Part shown: positions 43,141-53,385 of the stretch, one piece after another
How the letters are laid out: each line of letters opens with the position of its first letter
Numbering within the stretch: the stretch's first letter is position 1
Source of the DNA: Imbricaverruca yamaguchii
Taxonomy: Eukaryota > Arthropoda > Thecostraca > Neoverrucidae
Length of the DNA: 64,000 bases
Direction: 5' to 3'
Assembly: GCA_034440575.1 (NCBI GenBank)
Contig: JAOTOL010001170.1
Location: 155,001-219,000 of the forward strand
The notes under the pieces: model-generated
The model's input: the letters and a program-made list of their open reading frames with translations, nothing else
Databases searched by the model: none
Told to the model about the DNA's origin: nothing
Made by a program: the position numbers and the translations under genes

Positions 43141-43680
43141 CGTTACGGTGACTGTGACGGTGACTGTGCGGTGACGTGTGAGCTCTCGCCGTGTGTTCAA
43201 ATTCGCTATTTCAGGTACTGAACCAAGGAAGTAAATGCAATTTAAACTCGAGATAGCTTGCGCATCATGAGGAAGACGCTCATCAAAATCGGGATTTGAG
43301 TGTATTTCGAGGCAGAAGAGCAACTGAATGCGGTTCCTTGTCTGTTGCCTATCACAAGTTATCCTTTTTTACTTTGGTACCTGGCTTAGTACTGTAAACT
43401 GTATAGTATAGTACCTGAGTACTGGTAAAGGTGGGGTACTTTACTTGTCTTTTTACTTTTATTTTACTTTTTACTAGACAACTTTTTTATTTACATCCTG
43501 ACACCGAACTGAACGAATTTGAACACATCGAGCTCCCCTATCACCTGCCTCTCACATATTTACTACCGCCTGCCCTTTTCACCTGCCTCTTGTTATCTAC
43601 CTACTCACATGCATCTATCATCCTGTCATCTACCTCTCTGTCACCTGCGTCTATATCATCTACCTACTTCCACCTAGTCT
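43141..43680. other. Intronic interval grading into a TCACCTACCTCTCTA satellite
   Basis: From about 43530 to 44155, diverged CACCTACCTCTCTAT words form the background into which a SINE-C and two LINE tails inserted. Confidence 0.6.
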
Positions 43681-43872
43681 CCTGTCACCCACCTGGGGCG
43701 TCGGTAGTTCAGTGGCTAAGCTGAGCGTCTGGCAGTTCAGAGGTACGGGGTTCGATTCCCTGCGGCGCATGTCCTTCCTGCCATGGTAAGAGGCAGGCGA
43801 CGCCATATGGCATCGACTGCCGAGTGCGTCGCAAAGCCACAATCCAATCCAATCCAATCCTGTCACCTACCT
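43681..43872 (+). mobile_element. SINE-C with 14 bp TSD
   Basis: The body at 43695-43858 is flanked by CCTGTCACCCACCT (43681-43694) and CCTGTCACCTACCT (43859-43872). The tail hairpin is perfect: CGACGC (43798-43803)/GCGTCG (43826-43831). Confidence 0.93.
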
Positions 43873-43894
43873 CTATCACCTACCTCTCCATTTA

Positions 43895-43965
43895 GATATG
43901 GGCGCAAAGTGACCCTTGATGTCGACGCGCCCCTAAACTCTAATCCACCACCACCACCTACCTCT
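43895..43965 (+). mobile_element. Tail-only LINE insertion
   Basis: GGGCGC (43900-43905)/GCGCCC (43927-43932), tail CTAAACTCTAATCCACCACC. Confidence 0.82.
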
Positions 43966-44032
43966 CTATCACCAACCTCTCTATTACCCCTACCTCTCTA
44001 TCACCTGCCTCTGTATCACCTACCTCTCTATT

Positions 44033-44090
44033 TAGTTATGGGCGCAAAATGACCCTGGAAGTCGACGCGCCCCTAAGCTCCAATTCATCA
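44033..44090 (+). mobile_element. Tail-only LINE insertion
   Basis: GGGCGC (44040-44045)/GCGCCC (44067-44072), tail CTAAGCTCCAATTCATC. Confidence 0.82.
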
Positions 44091-44463
44091 CCTACCTATC
44101 CCCTCTATCACAATTCACCACCACCTCTATCACCTACCTATCCCCCGACACCTCCCTCTTCACCACACTGATGCTAGTTGTGACGACGCGATGGCCGGGC
44201 GGCGCGACGGTGAGCTCTCCTCTCAAACACCACTTCACCGACGTCGTGAAATAGTGACGTCATAGTGACGTGGTGGTGGGCAGTGCCACGTCAGCCAGCC
44301 TTCTCGATGTGTCCCGGCGGTCGCGATTTCGTGCCAGGATCAACGCAGGTGGAGCTCAGGACGGCTGGATTGAACTATAGCGTGAGTGGCCGGCCGGCGA
44401 TGAGCGAGCGTTTGCGTGTCAGAGGCGCGAGCACCAGCCGCGGCGACCCGTGCCGTGCGCCGT

Positions 44464-44545
44464 GGTGACGTCACTCCCATCAGTTACGTCACTCCCATCA
44501 GCGACGTCACTCCCATCAGCGACGTCACTCCCATCAGTGACGTCG
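44464..44545. repeat. 18 bp minisatellite GACGTCACTCCCATCAGY
   Basis: About 4.5 copies. Each has GACGTCAC and a pyrimidine-CATCAG acceptor-like end. Confidence 0.88.
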
Positions 44546-44993
44546 CTGCCGTTGCGTGTGCGGGCGGGTCTGGGGTTTGGGTGGGCGTGGTCAGGTCGGC
44601 CAGAGTGGGCTAGCTGGTGGGATAGTCGACCCCACTCCGCCGAATGTGGCTTCACCAGATTGAGTGAAATCCCCAGGTGGAAGAGTTCGGTTCGCTTTTT
44701 TTTGTTCTGTTAGCGAAGAAGGGAAATTGTCTTCTGAGATGTCTGGCGATCCATGCTTTCCTCTCAGAAACGTCTGTATGCTGGAAAATTTGCTACAGTC
44801 CTTTCCTCCCACTCCCCATTTCCTTTCCATTCCTTCCCATCCCCTTCTCTCCCACTCCCCTCACATTCCCCTCCCTTCCCATCTTCCCCCTTCCCACCTC
44901 CACCACCATGCCGACAGTCCCGGGTCCCGGTTCACTCGGGGTGGTCTGGACCCGGCGCACTCCTCCGGGACTCTTGAGCGCCAGGCGACCAGG
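44546..44993. other. Interval without recognisable genes
   Basis: A CCCATTCCC-type pyrimidine/C-rich tract lies at 44805-44910. Nothing else. Confidence 0.4.
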
Positions 44994-45432
44994 CCTGGCC
45001 CAATCCACCACCGCCAGGCGACCAGGCCTGGCCCAATCCACCACCGCCAGGTGACCAGGCCTGGCCCAATCCACCACCGCCAGGTGACCAGGCCTGGCCC
45101 AATCCACCACCGCCAGGCGACCAGGCCTGGCCCAATCCACCACCACCAGGTGACCAGGCCTGGCCCAATCCACCACCACCAGGTGACCAGGCCTGCCCAA
45201 TCCACCACCACCAGGTACAGGCCTGGCCCAATCCACACCGGCGCCGCAGGTGACCAGGCCTGGCCCAATCCACCACCGCCAGGCGACCAGGCCTGGCCCA
45301 ATCCACCACCACCAGGTGACCAGGCCTGGCCCAATCCACCACCACCAGGTGACCAGGCCTGTCCCAATCCACCACCACCAGGTGACCAGGCCTGGCCCAA
45401 TCCACCACCGCCAGGTGACCAGGCCTGGCTGA
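44994..45432. repeat. 32 bp minisatellite (GACCAGGCCTGGCCCAATCC)
   Basis: About 13 units with CCACCGCCAG|GTGACC or GCGACC variants. The AGGCCT core makes each unit partly palindromic. Long frames on both strands are artefacts. Confidence 0.93.
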
Positions 45433-45699
45433 CACGCCCCACCCCCAACTGCCATCGCCCTCTGGCGCCACATCACACACCCGGGTCACTCTGCGTCACG
45501 TGACACGCCGGCCTGGCGTCGGTCTTGTCACGTGACCATTGGCGTTGCCGCGGATTTCCGATGTGGCCGAGAAGGTTTCGGTTCAACCCGCCCCCTCCGT
45601 CTCCCGCCGTAGGGGCAATGCCAAGCTTTGTGAAGTTTGGAGAGGGGCACGCTTCTCCCTCTCTGTGCTGCCGACGCTCATGCACGTGGCAAACACGAG
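45433..45699. other. Short unassigned interval
   Basis: Nothing recognised. Confidence 0.35.
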
Positions 45700-46563
45700 T
45701 AACGTAATTGCCGCATCTCCCGACAGGCCAGAGTAACGTAATTACCGCATCTCCCGACAGGCCGGAGTAATGTAATTACCGCATCTCCCGACAGGCCAGA
45801 GTAATGTAATTACCGCATCTCCCGACAGGCCAGAGTAACGTAATTACCGCATCTCCCGACAGGCCGGAGTAATGTAATTACTGCGTCTCCCGACAGACCC
45901 GAATGACGTCATTACTGCGTCTCCCGACAGACCCGTGTGACACTCACTCCTTCGTTATGCGACAGGCCCGAGTAATGGAGTACTGGGGTCCCGGAAGGCC
46001 GAGTGGTTAATTACGTGTCGGGCTATGGGACAGGTCCCGGGTTCGACACTAGCGCCAATGTAGGACATCTCCCAAGAATGCTCATTACTGCGGCCCACGG
46101 CGAATGACAGTGTGGGCGTCTACATTAGCCGTGAATGTCACTAACGTGTCGTTCACCCGATAAACAAACAAGTAACGGCAGTACTGGATCACCCGACAGG
46201 CCCGACCGGTGTCATTGTCGCAGCACCCAACAGGCCCGAATGACTGTCCTGCGTCGCCCGACAGGCCCGATCGACGTCGTAGCTGAATCACCCGACAGGC
46301 CCGAGGTCGTGCTCTCAGGTCGTGCTGTCGTGCGACGTCATGACCGCGTCACCCTGCAGGCCCGAGTGACAGCGTTGTTGTGTGGCAGGACCTGGCCGAG
46401 TGACACCGTGACCGCGTGACCCCGCAGGCCCGAGTGACAGCGTTGTTGTGTGGCAGGACCTGGCCGAGTGACACCGTGACCGCGTGACCCCGCAGGCCCG
46501 AGTGACAGCGTTGTTGTGTGGCAGGACCTGGCCGAGTGACACCGTGACCGCGTGACCCCGCAG
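45700..46563. repeat. Acceptor-like arrays upstream of exon 46564
   Basis: A ~34 bp unit (AATTACCGCATCTCCCGACAG|GCC) covers 45700-45960. Diverged CACCCGACAG|GCCCGA units cover 46188-46316. A 68 bp unit (GTGACCCCGCAG|GCCCGAGTGAC) covers 46317-46563, and its last copy is the true acceptor. In the exon frame every decoy copy reads into TGA or TAA within two or three codons. Confidence 0.92.
45971..46187 (+). mobile_element. SINE-B within the array, with TSD
   Basis: The body at about 45987-46170 is flanked by AGTAATGGAGTACTGG and AGTAACGGCAGTACTGG. More diverged than the other SINE-B copies, so probably old. Confidence 0.85.
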
Positions 46564-46772
46564 GCCCGAGGCGGTGGAGATGCTGAGCGGGCTGGCGTTC
46601 CGGCGCGAGCTGAGCCAGCCGCCGGCCGACTCTGAGGACGGCTCGCCGCCGGAGCTGGCCGCGCGCGGCTCGCGGGCAGAGCGCGTGCGCCGACTGAGCT
46701 GCGGCTCGCGCGGCTCGCGCGCCTCGCCGCGCCTGCGCAGCAAGCGCTGCACGCCCAGCCCCGACCACTGCG
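46564..46772 (+). CDS. Probable linker exon, 209 nt, phase 2 to 1 (Ser/Arg-rich)
   Basis: Acceptor GTGACCCCGCAG|G, donor CACTGCG|GTGAGT. 69 full codons begin PEAVEMLSGLAFRRELSQPP, followed by ADSEDGSPPEL and a basic-serine stretch RVRRLSCGSRGSRASPRLRS, ending CTPSPDHC. GC3 is near saturation and there are no stops. No fold recognised. Its composition suits a disordered inter-domain linker, with RRLS and TPSP being possible kinase sites (inference). It lies downstream of the second PDZ domain on the same strand, so it is probably the same gene. Its phase 2 start does not fit the phase 0 end of exon D as read, so an exon is missing between them or the exon D end is misread. Confidence 0.65.
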
Positions 46773-46793
46773 GTGAGTGTGGTCGCCGATATC

Positions 46794-46976
46794 ACCACAC
46801 GGTGGGGGGTCGATTGGTCGGGGGTAAGTTGCTCGTCTCACAATCGAAAGGTTGTGGGTTCGGGTCTCGTCTGTCGCTACTGTTCGCCCGCGGCCGATCG
46901 GCGTGAGAGATTGGCGACGCTACATGACTCAACGGTCGACGTGTCGTAAAATCAATAACCAACTCCAACCACACGG
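46794..46976 (+). mobile_element. SINE-A with 9 bp TSD
   Basis: The body at 46803-46967 has a disrupted A box (GGTCGATTGGTCGGGGG). ACCACACGG lies on both sides. It starts about 20 bp after the donor of exon 46564. Confidence 0.88.
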
Positions 46977-47013
46977 AGGCGGGCTGGCGAAATTCAACTA
47001 CGCACACACACAC

Positions 47014-47176
47014 GGGGACGAGTAGTCTAGGGGTAAGTTGCTCGTCGCACGATCGAAAGGTTGTGGGTTCGGGTCTCGCCTGTCGCTACTGTTCGCCCGC
47101 GACCGATCGGCGTGAGAGATTGGCGACGCTACATGACTCAATGGTCGACGTGTCGTAAAACCAATAGCCACCAATA
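47014..47176 (+). mobile_element. SINE-A
   Basis: Full length, 40 bp from the preceding copy in the same orientation. The ACACACACACGGGG flank hides any duplication. Confidence 0.88.
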
Positions 47177-48674
47177 GTGTGTTCGTATTTTCCCGCAATG
47201 TCTTTGCCGTCATGCTTTCCTTGACATCACGTATTACAGGGGTCCCCTGATAGCTTTGGAGAAGTTTTGCCGAGGGCTTGTCAGATATATCACGCATAAT
47301 GCAGCTCCTACGTCACGTATATGTTGCATTACCTGTCGTTTGCAACAATTAACAAATATATAGGTAAGGGATGATGATGGCATTGAGGCATGGCAAAGTG
47401 ACTATGCATTTACACAGAAACATCAGTCCCAGGACCCTAGAACTCGGGAAACTGAATCTAAATTCCGGTTTTGGTATCTGGAAGTTCTTTCTGATAATGT
47501 ACGTGCTGGCCATGCTTGAAAGAAAAGAGAATAAGGAGCCAGGAGTGATTGGAACATATCCCCATACATTTTCCCCACCTGTCCAAGCAGACAGGAGGGA
47601 AGCTCTCTGAGACACGGAGGCGAACCCAGTAAGGCTAGCTGGTTAAATCTACGCTGTTCTCGCTCCGATGAAAGCAACTCATGAACTGTTTACGTTTGTG
47701 CCAAATTCCATTTTCCGTTGATGACTTCTTATCGTTAAATTTTCAACCCATCCCTCAATTAAGTCACGATATTGGATATCAAAGAATAGGTGTTAGGTTT
47801 TCTTTCCACTCGTTACCAAAGGCTAATGCCAAACTCCGAAGGCATTTAATTTTTTTCATTAATTTTCGGAATAACTGCATGCATCGAGATCCACCGATGG
47901 ACGGCAGGTGGTATGATGCAGTGTAGTGTGCAGCGCAGTCGGCGTATTATGCACCATAATCCCCACCGAAATCGCCTCGTCATGAATCAGCACAGTCGCA
48001 CCGAGAGCGATTTGCTTGAGCATTTTTTTCATTTTATCAAATGCATGCTTCATTGCCAGCTGCGGTACACACATGCCTAAAACTTGAATGGCGGGATCGC
48101 TGATATCGACGAAACGTGTTCCGCAAATACGTGCGCTTGCCTTCCGGGATGAAAACGGGGATCGATGTAGTGGCGTGTCGGTGGAACCTGCGCTGCAGAA
48201 CGTTATCTGTGTCGGTAGGTCGGTCGGGTTCTAGAGAACGTTATCTGATAGCCCTTCCCACCGCGCGATAATCCACGGACTCCAGACCGAGTCGCTGGCG
48301 TGCGGCGGGTGGTGGTTTGTCATCGGTGTCGCCGACGATCACGCACTCTACCGACGGCAGCTTCAGCCATCAGGCGAGCAGCTCGGGCTGTTAAACTTCA
48401 AACAAAAAAGCAAACGATGCGTTTGTCAGCGGGTTTCGTCAGCGGCGCTGGTGTTTGGCGTCTCCTGATTGGCTGTCTCCGTCCGTCGACGCCGTCCCGA
48501 TCTGTGACGCAAGCCGGCACGGTTTTGTGTCGCGGCAGGCACCTCCAGTCGGGGGGATCCGGCCGGTGGCCGGCCGCCGCGGCAGTCGGCACCGATTGGT
48601 GGTGGGTGGCGGTGGGCGTGGCCAGAGGGTAGTGCCTGTCGACTGGCGGGTGGTGACAACACGTGGAGGAGCCT
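47177..48674. other. Interval without recognisable genes
   Basis: AT-richer to 48100, then GC-rich. Frames near 48300-48630 lack convincing splice borders or homology. Confidence 0.4.
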
Positions 48675-48830
48675 GATTGGTCTGTGGCAGTCTCTCCTCG
48701 ATCGCGAAGCAGACCGTTGACTGATTTGTCTGTCTCTCCTCGATCGCGGGGCAGACCGTTGACTGATTTGTCTGTCTCTCCTTGATCGCGGGGCAGACCG
48801 TTGACTGGTCTGTAGCTGCCTCTGCACGAT
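48675..48830. repeat. ~42 bp minisatellite (GGGGCAGACCGTTGACTGAT)
   Basis: About 3.7 units with TCTGTCTCTCCTCGATCGC. Confidence 0.9.
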
Positions 48831-48912
48831 CACGAATTAGAGCGTCAACTCCGCTCGGTGCTGGTATGCTCTCGCTGGTATGTAGTGCGCCCCTGCTGCA
48901 CACGAAGGCGAC

Positions 48913-48991
48913 TCGGCTGAGCCTTGGGCGCTGGATGACCGATGTAGTCGATGCGCCCCCAAACTCCAGTAGCCAACCAATCGGCTGAGCC
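48913..48991 (+). mobile_element. Tail-only LINE insertion, 57 bp, with perfect 11 bp TSD
   Basis: The insert 48924-48980 holds GGGCGC (48926-48931)/GCGCCC (48953-48958) and AAACTCCAGTAGCCAACCAA. TCGGCTGAGCC flanks it (48913-48923, 48981-48991). Confidence 0.93.
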
Positions 48992-50265
48992 GGCGAACGC
49001 GTCCGCTCGCTTCACGGCCGAAATCTCCGCTTTCCCGTGCGAATTGTCGTGCCGGCGACCGGCTCGGGCCTGGTAAAGCCCAAGTTTGGCGGTAAAGGGG
49101 CCCGATGTAGCCCAACTTTGGCGGACGTCTGCGCCGGGCCCGTCCGCAGGCGCCTCGCTGCGCGCCTGCACACACGCGGTGCACAAACACCTGTTGCGTC
49201 GTCGCATCGATCGGGCCGGGCGCTGATGGGCCGCGTGTTTCGCCGGTCCTGGGGGCGGGGGTGGAGGGGGGGGGGGGGGGGCTGGTGGCCGCCGCTGTCA
49301 GTTGTCGCTCGTTATCGACCCGCTTCGGCGGCGCGGTCGCATCGCTCCAGTGTTGTGCGGCACCTGAGGGTGAAGGGTGCGTTTGCGGCCACTGCGTCGT
49401 CACAGGTCAGGTCGGGTCGGGTCAGGTGTGTGCCGTGTGGTGGTGGACGGAAGGATTGTCGCTGTGATACCTCGGCGAATCACAGATCCGCCCAGGTGTC
49501 CGATTCCCGCCTAAGTGTCCGGTGACGCCTCCAAGGTGTCGGACGATTTCCGCCAAGATACAACTTTTGGCTATTAGGTGGTCGCTCTAAGATGCCACTG
49601 ATCCCCTAGCGGGGTGTGAGTTGATCTCCGCTATTGCGCCAGGTGATATTTGCCTTGTCGGCAGGTGAAGGCTATCGAGGTACATGCTGTCCGTCGAGAC
49701 AGCACGTATCTACCATGTAGGTACACGATCGCGCTTATGTGGATGTTTTTGCGATATGCACAATGCACCTACCACGGGGACTCGGAGACCAAGAGACCCT
49801 GCGTATCCGTTATTGCTGTCGAGATATATCGTGGCCCTCGCTCCGTTATTTGTGTTTTAGTCGCTCCCGCCATATTTAAGCGCGCTTACCGCCGTGGTGT
49901 TCGATGGTCTGTCAGCGTTAAGAAATCCCCGCATCACTGCACACCGCAAGTTGTAGATGCAAAATTTAGTCTATTAACTCTTGGTCACTTTTGAATAGTT
50001 CCGTGATGTCTGATGGGTTCCAAAAACGTGAATGTTAGCAGTAGATGGCCTAAGCAGGCATCAATGTGAGGTTGGCTTATTTCGGTTGTTCAGTATGTGT
50101 CCTCACGCATCGTTTAGACTCGAGGAACTCTATGAACCCGGGCTTTCATAGGTCTTGATTTATCTCGTAGTCGTTTCTCTTGCTAGACGAACACGAACAT
50201 TGTTACGCACCGTTGTATCATACCTGCGAATATCCTCGCCCCTTAACAGTGTTAACGTCTGTATC

Positions 50266-50266
<1 letters not shown>
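48992..50266. other. Interval without recognisable genes
   Basis: A long G-run lies at 49267-49281 inside a G-rich stretch. No exon supported. Confidence 0.4.

Positions 50267-50326
<60 letters not shown>
50267..50326. repeat. (TA)n microsatellite, ~30 repeats
   Basis: Uninterrupted TA dinucleotides. Confidence 0.97.
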
Positions 50327-50329
<3 letters not shown>

Positions 50330-50717
50330 GCCTCAAGCGTGAGCCCATACAGGCAGGCCATTGTCTGCTGTGTAGCCGTCCGACCGTGCCGGCTGGGGTG
50401 TACAGGAGCCCCTCGAGTGTTCCCGGGAAGCCGAGCGGCTGGCGCGACCTCTGGCCACGGTATCTACACCCGAAATTATCAGCTGGGATCCCCCGTGGCG
50501 GCAGGGTTCGGGGCCTCCGGGGATGGGGTGGAGGCATGCAGCGGTAAGCTCGCCGTGTTGTGCGGCTTGTCGAGGAGTTGAGATAGCTGCGAGTCGTGCT
50601 AGAGTGGAGATAAGTTGGAGCCGTCGTGTGCCGCTTGTTGAGGAATTGAGAGTTCCTAGCGGTGCGGGATGATAAGAAAGCCAAACACGTTGATCTGCAA
50701 TTGGCCACGTATGATCT
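50327..50717. other. Interval without recognisable features
   Basis: Nothing assigned. Confidence 0.4.
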
Positions 50718-50785
50718 TGGACAAAGCCTTGCGACCGACGCAGTCGATGCGCCCATAAACTCCAATGACAACAGGGCTTTGCGCA
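50718..50785 (+). mobile_element. Tail-only LINE insertion, 5' arm lost
   Basis: GCGACCGACGCAGTCGATGC with GCGCCC at 50749-50754 and ATAAACTCCAATGACAAC. Flanks ACAAAGCCTTGCG and ACAGGGCTTTGCG may be a diverged duplication. Confidence 0.72.
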
Positions 50786-51049
50786 CATAGACCAAATATT
50801 GAGTGGTTTGGCCCACCCACTCAATATTTTGCTATGTATTTCGCATTGTATGCAACATTCGCAACAATATTAACCTAAAGCAGGACACTGGTCGCCTTAA
50901 AAGCTTTTCATTTTGACAGTCGACACCATATATGCCTTTCATCATACAGTTCATAACCATCTGCCTCATTTAAGTCGGGACGTTTCACCCAAACACCCGC
51001 ATGACTGTCCAGTCCGTGGCTGACTTCAGAATATTTTAGGATCACTCCC
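50786..51049. other. Short unassigned interval
   Basis: Nothing recognised. Confidence 0.35.
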
Positions 51050-51190
51050 AACCCCACCCAAACACCACACCACTCCAACCCCACACCACTCCAACCCCAC
51101 CTCGACCACGACCACGACCACGACCCCCACCACGACCCCTACCACGACCCGACCCCTACCCCTATCCCGACCCCTACCCGGACCCCACTC
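51050..51190. repeat. C-rich array (CCACCACGACCCCTA)
   Basis: Imperfect 6-15 bp units of CACCCC/CACGACC. Confidence 0.85.
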
Positions 51191-51204
51191 GCCATGCTGC
51201 GGCG

Positions 51205-51727
51205 GAGCCCACATGTCCACGTGTCCGTGTCTACATGCCCACGTGTCCGTGTCTACATGTCCACGCGAGCCGCAGAGCCACACGTGCACCCGGCGCCCGG
51301 CGGCCGGCCGTCGACAGTGACGTCACTGCCGACCCCGACGGCTCGACCCGGGGCCGGTCGGGTGCAGCGTCGGCCACCTCTGCGTTGTCGCCCGGCAGAC
51401 GGCGGCCTACGTGCGTCACGTGACACGTGTCTACGGACACGTGGACACGGACACGGACACGGACACGGACACGTGGACACGGACACGTGGACACTGACAC
51501 GTGGACACTGACACGTGGACACTGACACGTGGACACTGACACGTGGACACGGACACGTGGACACTGACACGTGGACACTGACACGTGGACACGGACACGG
51601 ACACGTGGACACTGACACGTGGACACGGACACGGACACGTGGACACTGACACGTGGACACTGACACGTGGACACTGACACGTGGACACTGACACGTGGAC
51701 ACGGACACGTGGACACGGACACGTGGA
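51205..51727. repeat. 14 bp E-box minisatellite CACGTGGACACTGA with unique insert 51265-51420
   Basis: About 20 units at 51425-51727, each with the palindromic E-box CACGTG. Three inverted-sense units (CCACGTGTCCGTGTCTACATG) lie at 51211-51260. The unique GC-rich piece between has an open minus-strand frame (GDNAEVADAAPDRPRVEPSG), but its splice borders are weak and no exon is called. Confidence 0.9.
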
Positions 51728-52799
51728 CGGGCTATCGATGTGTGTGGTGTTCGATAGTGACGCGTAAACGCTCGCGGATGTGGTGTTCGTTCGCCGCGCC
51801 GGGTCGTGAAAGGTCAGCGTGTTGGGCCGGCCAGGAAGTCGCCGACAATCGACAGGTGTTTGTGCCGAGCGCCTCGTTACCATCGGGCACGCGTTTCGAC
51901 CGGCGTGGGAGTTGGCAGTGGATGCCTGGTGGCTCTGATCAGGCGCGTGCGCCGTGCTGTTCGGGTCGTGCGTTAGGTGGTGTATTTGGTGGTGCATTTG
52001 GTGGTGCATTTGGTGGGGCGTTGATTTTCATGGCGAGATCGTGGGTTCAAGTCCCACAGCCAGCATGGTTTCCGCAAGCCACGACCGATCGGCGTAAGAG
52101 GCTAGCGATGTCATGTGACCTAGTAGTCGAGATCGAGTGCGGCGTTAAATGCTCCGAGGTTGTTTTTCGAATCGTGTTCGAGCCACATGGAGGTTGGTTG
52201 GCATAATTCGTCTCGAGACTGTCTGATCCAGTCACTGCTCGGCAGTGACTCGTCGTCACTGCGCGGCAGTGACTCGGCATCACTGCCGCCATTTTACTGT
52301 TTGCTCTCGGTCAACTGTTACTGAAGTCATGTCAGCTTCCTGTGGTACTAAGGGAGCAGCTCATTTCACTCGGAATGTCTTTTTTTTTTTTTGTTTTTTT
52401 TGTGCATATGTCATTTTGCAATGTGCTTTCTGCGTCGGCACGACGTATCCTTTGTGTCTGTTCGGGTGTCGATTCCTCCTGATTCCGCGACACACGACTT
52501 TCCAGAGAGACTGGATCTTCGGTCCGTGGTTTATTCTTCCGCCCTGCTCACTCCTCCAGCTCCAAACGACCAATGTCGCTTATTGTCTCCGGTTCCCATT
52601 TCCGCCGCAGGCGGCAGCACCTAATGAGCCGGTGAGGTCACCTAGTAGCCCCGCCACCTAGCGGTATCATGTGAAGCTGGACTTCATATTCAGCTCGCGG
52701 CATGCACACTCCCAACAGTGTCGCCCCATGTGAAGAGTCGCCCACTTCGCGACACGTCTTGCGCACGATTGTATTGCCCAGCCGTCCACATCAGCGACG
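51728..52799. other. Interval with a decayed SINE and TCACTGC hairpins
   Basis: 52025-52140 keeps a B-box-like GTGGGTTCAAGTCCCAC and a SINE-A-like CGATCGGCGTAAGAGGCTAG, too diverged to place. 52215-52280 repeats GGCAGTGACTCG/CGTCACTGC as inverted pairs. T-runs lie at 52380-52401. Confidence 0.5.
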
Positions 52800-53165
52800 C
52801 AAACGAGCCCGCCCCTCGTTTCCCGTTCGGCCAACACTCGTTTCCCGCTCTGCCAAGCCTCGTGTCCAGCTCTGCCAAGCCTGGTCTCCCGCTCTGCCAG
52901 CCATCGTTCCATGCTCGCCCAGACCTCGTTTCCCGCTCGGCCGACATTCGTTCCGCGTTCGTTTTGCACTCGTTTTGCGCTCGTTCCGTGCTCGTTCCGC
53001 GCTCGTTCCGCGCTCGTTCTGCGCTCGTTTTGCGCTCGTTTCGTGCTCGCTCCGCGCTCGCTCCGTGTTCGTTCCGCACTCGTTTTGCGCTCGTTTCGTG
53101 TTCGTTCCGCACTCGTTTTGCGCTCGTTTCGTGCTCGTTCCGCGCCCGTTCCGCGCTCGGTCGCC
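52800..53165. repeat. 11 bp minisatellite CTCGTTYYGCG
   Basis: About 22 clean units from 52930, preceded by diverged TCCCGCTCTGCCAAGCCTCG units. Confidence 0.9.
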
Positions 53166-53277
53166 GCGCGGGAGAGAGGCGCGGCCGACCCGCCTCGACA
53201 GTGTCCGCCGGGCGGCCGGGGGGCGTTGCGTGGGAACCGAGCGGCGCCCGGTGACGTCACGACGGCCGTCCGCCCAG

Positions 53278-53385
53278 ATAGCGTCTCCGCCCGCCGAGAC
53301 CGCCCCCGCCTGTCCCGGATCTGGTGACGTCGCGGCCACCGCCGCCGCCCGAGTCTGGTCCGCAGTCGGCAAGCTCCACCGCGGC
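53278..53385 (+). CDS. Candidate exon, 108 nt, phase 0 to 0 (unidentified)
   Basis: Acceptor GCCGTCCGCCCAG|ATA and donor CGCGGC|GTAGTC enclose 36 codons reading IASPPAETAPACPGSGDVAA then TAAARVWSAVGKLHRG. GC3 is high and there is no stop. The array that follows begins at the donor with GTAGTCGTGGAC units, the same arrangement as at the better exons. The donor (GTAGTC) is weak. The product is not recognised and it could be chance open sequence. Confidence 0.3.

Noticed and set aside
44343..44395. 33 nt micro-exon (CGCAG|GTGGAG to TATAGC|GTGAGT) that might bridge exon D and exon 46564
   Set aside because: Borders are good, but length 33 keeps the phase, so it would not repair the phase mismatch, and it has no homology.
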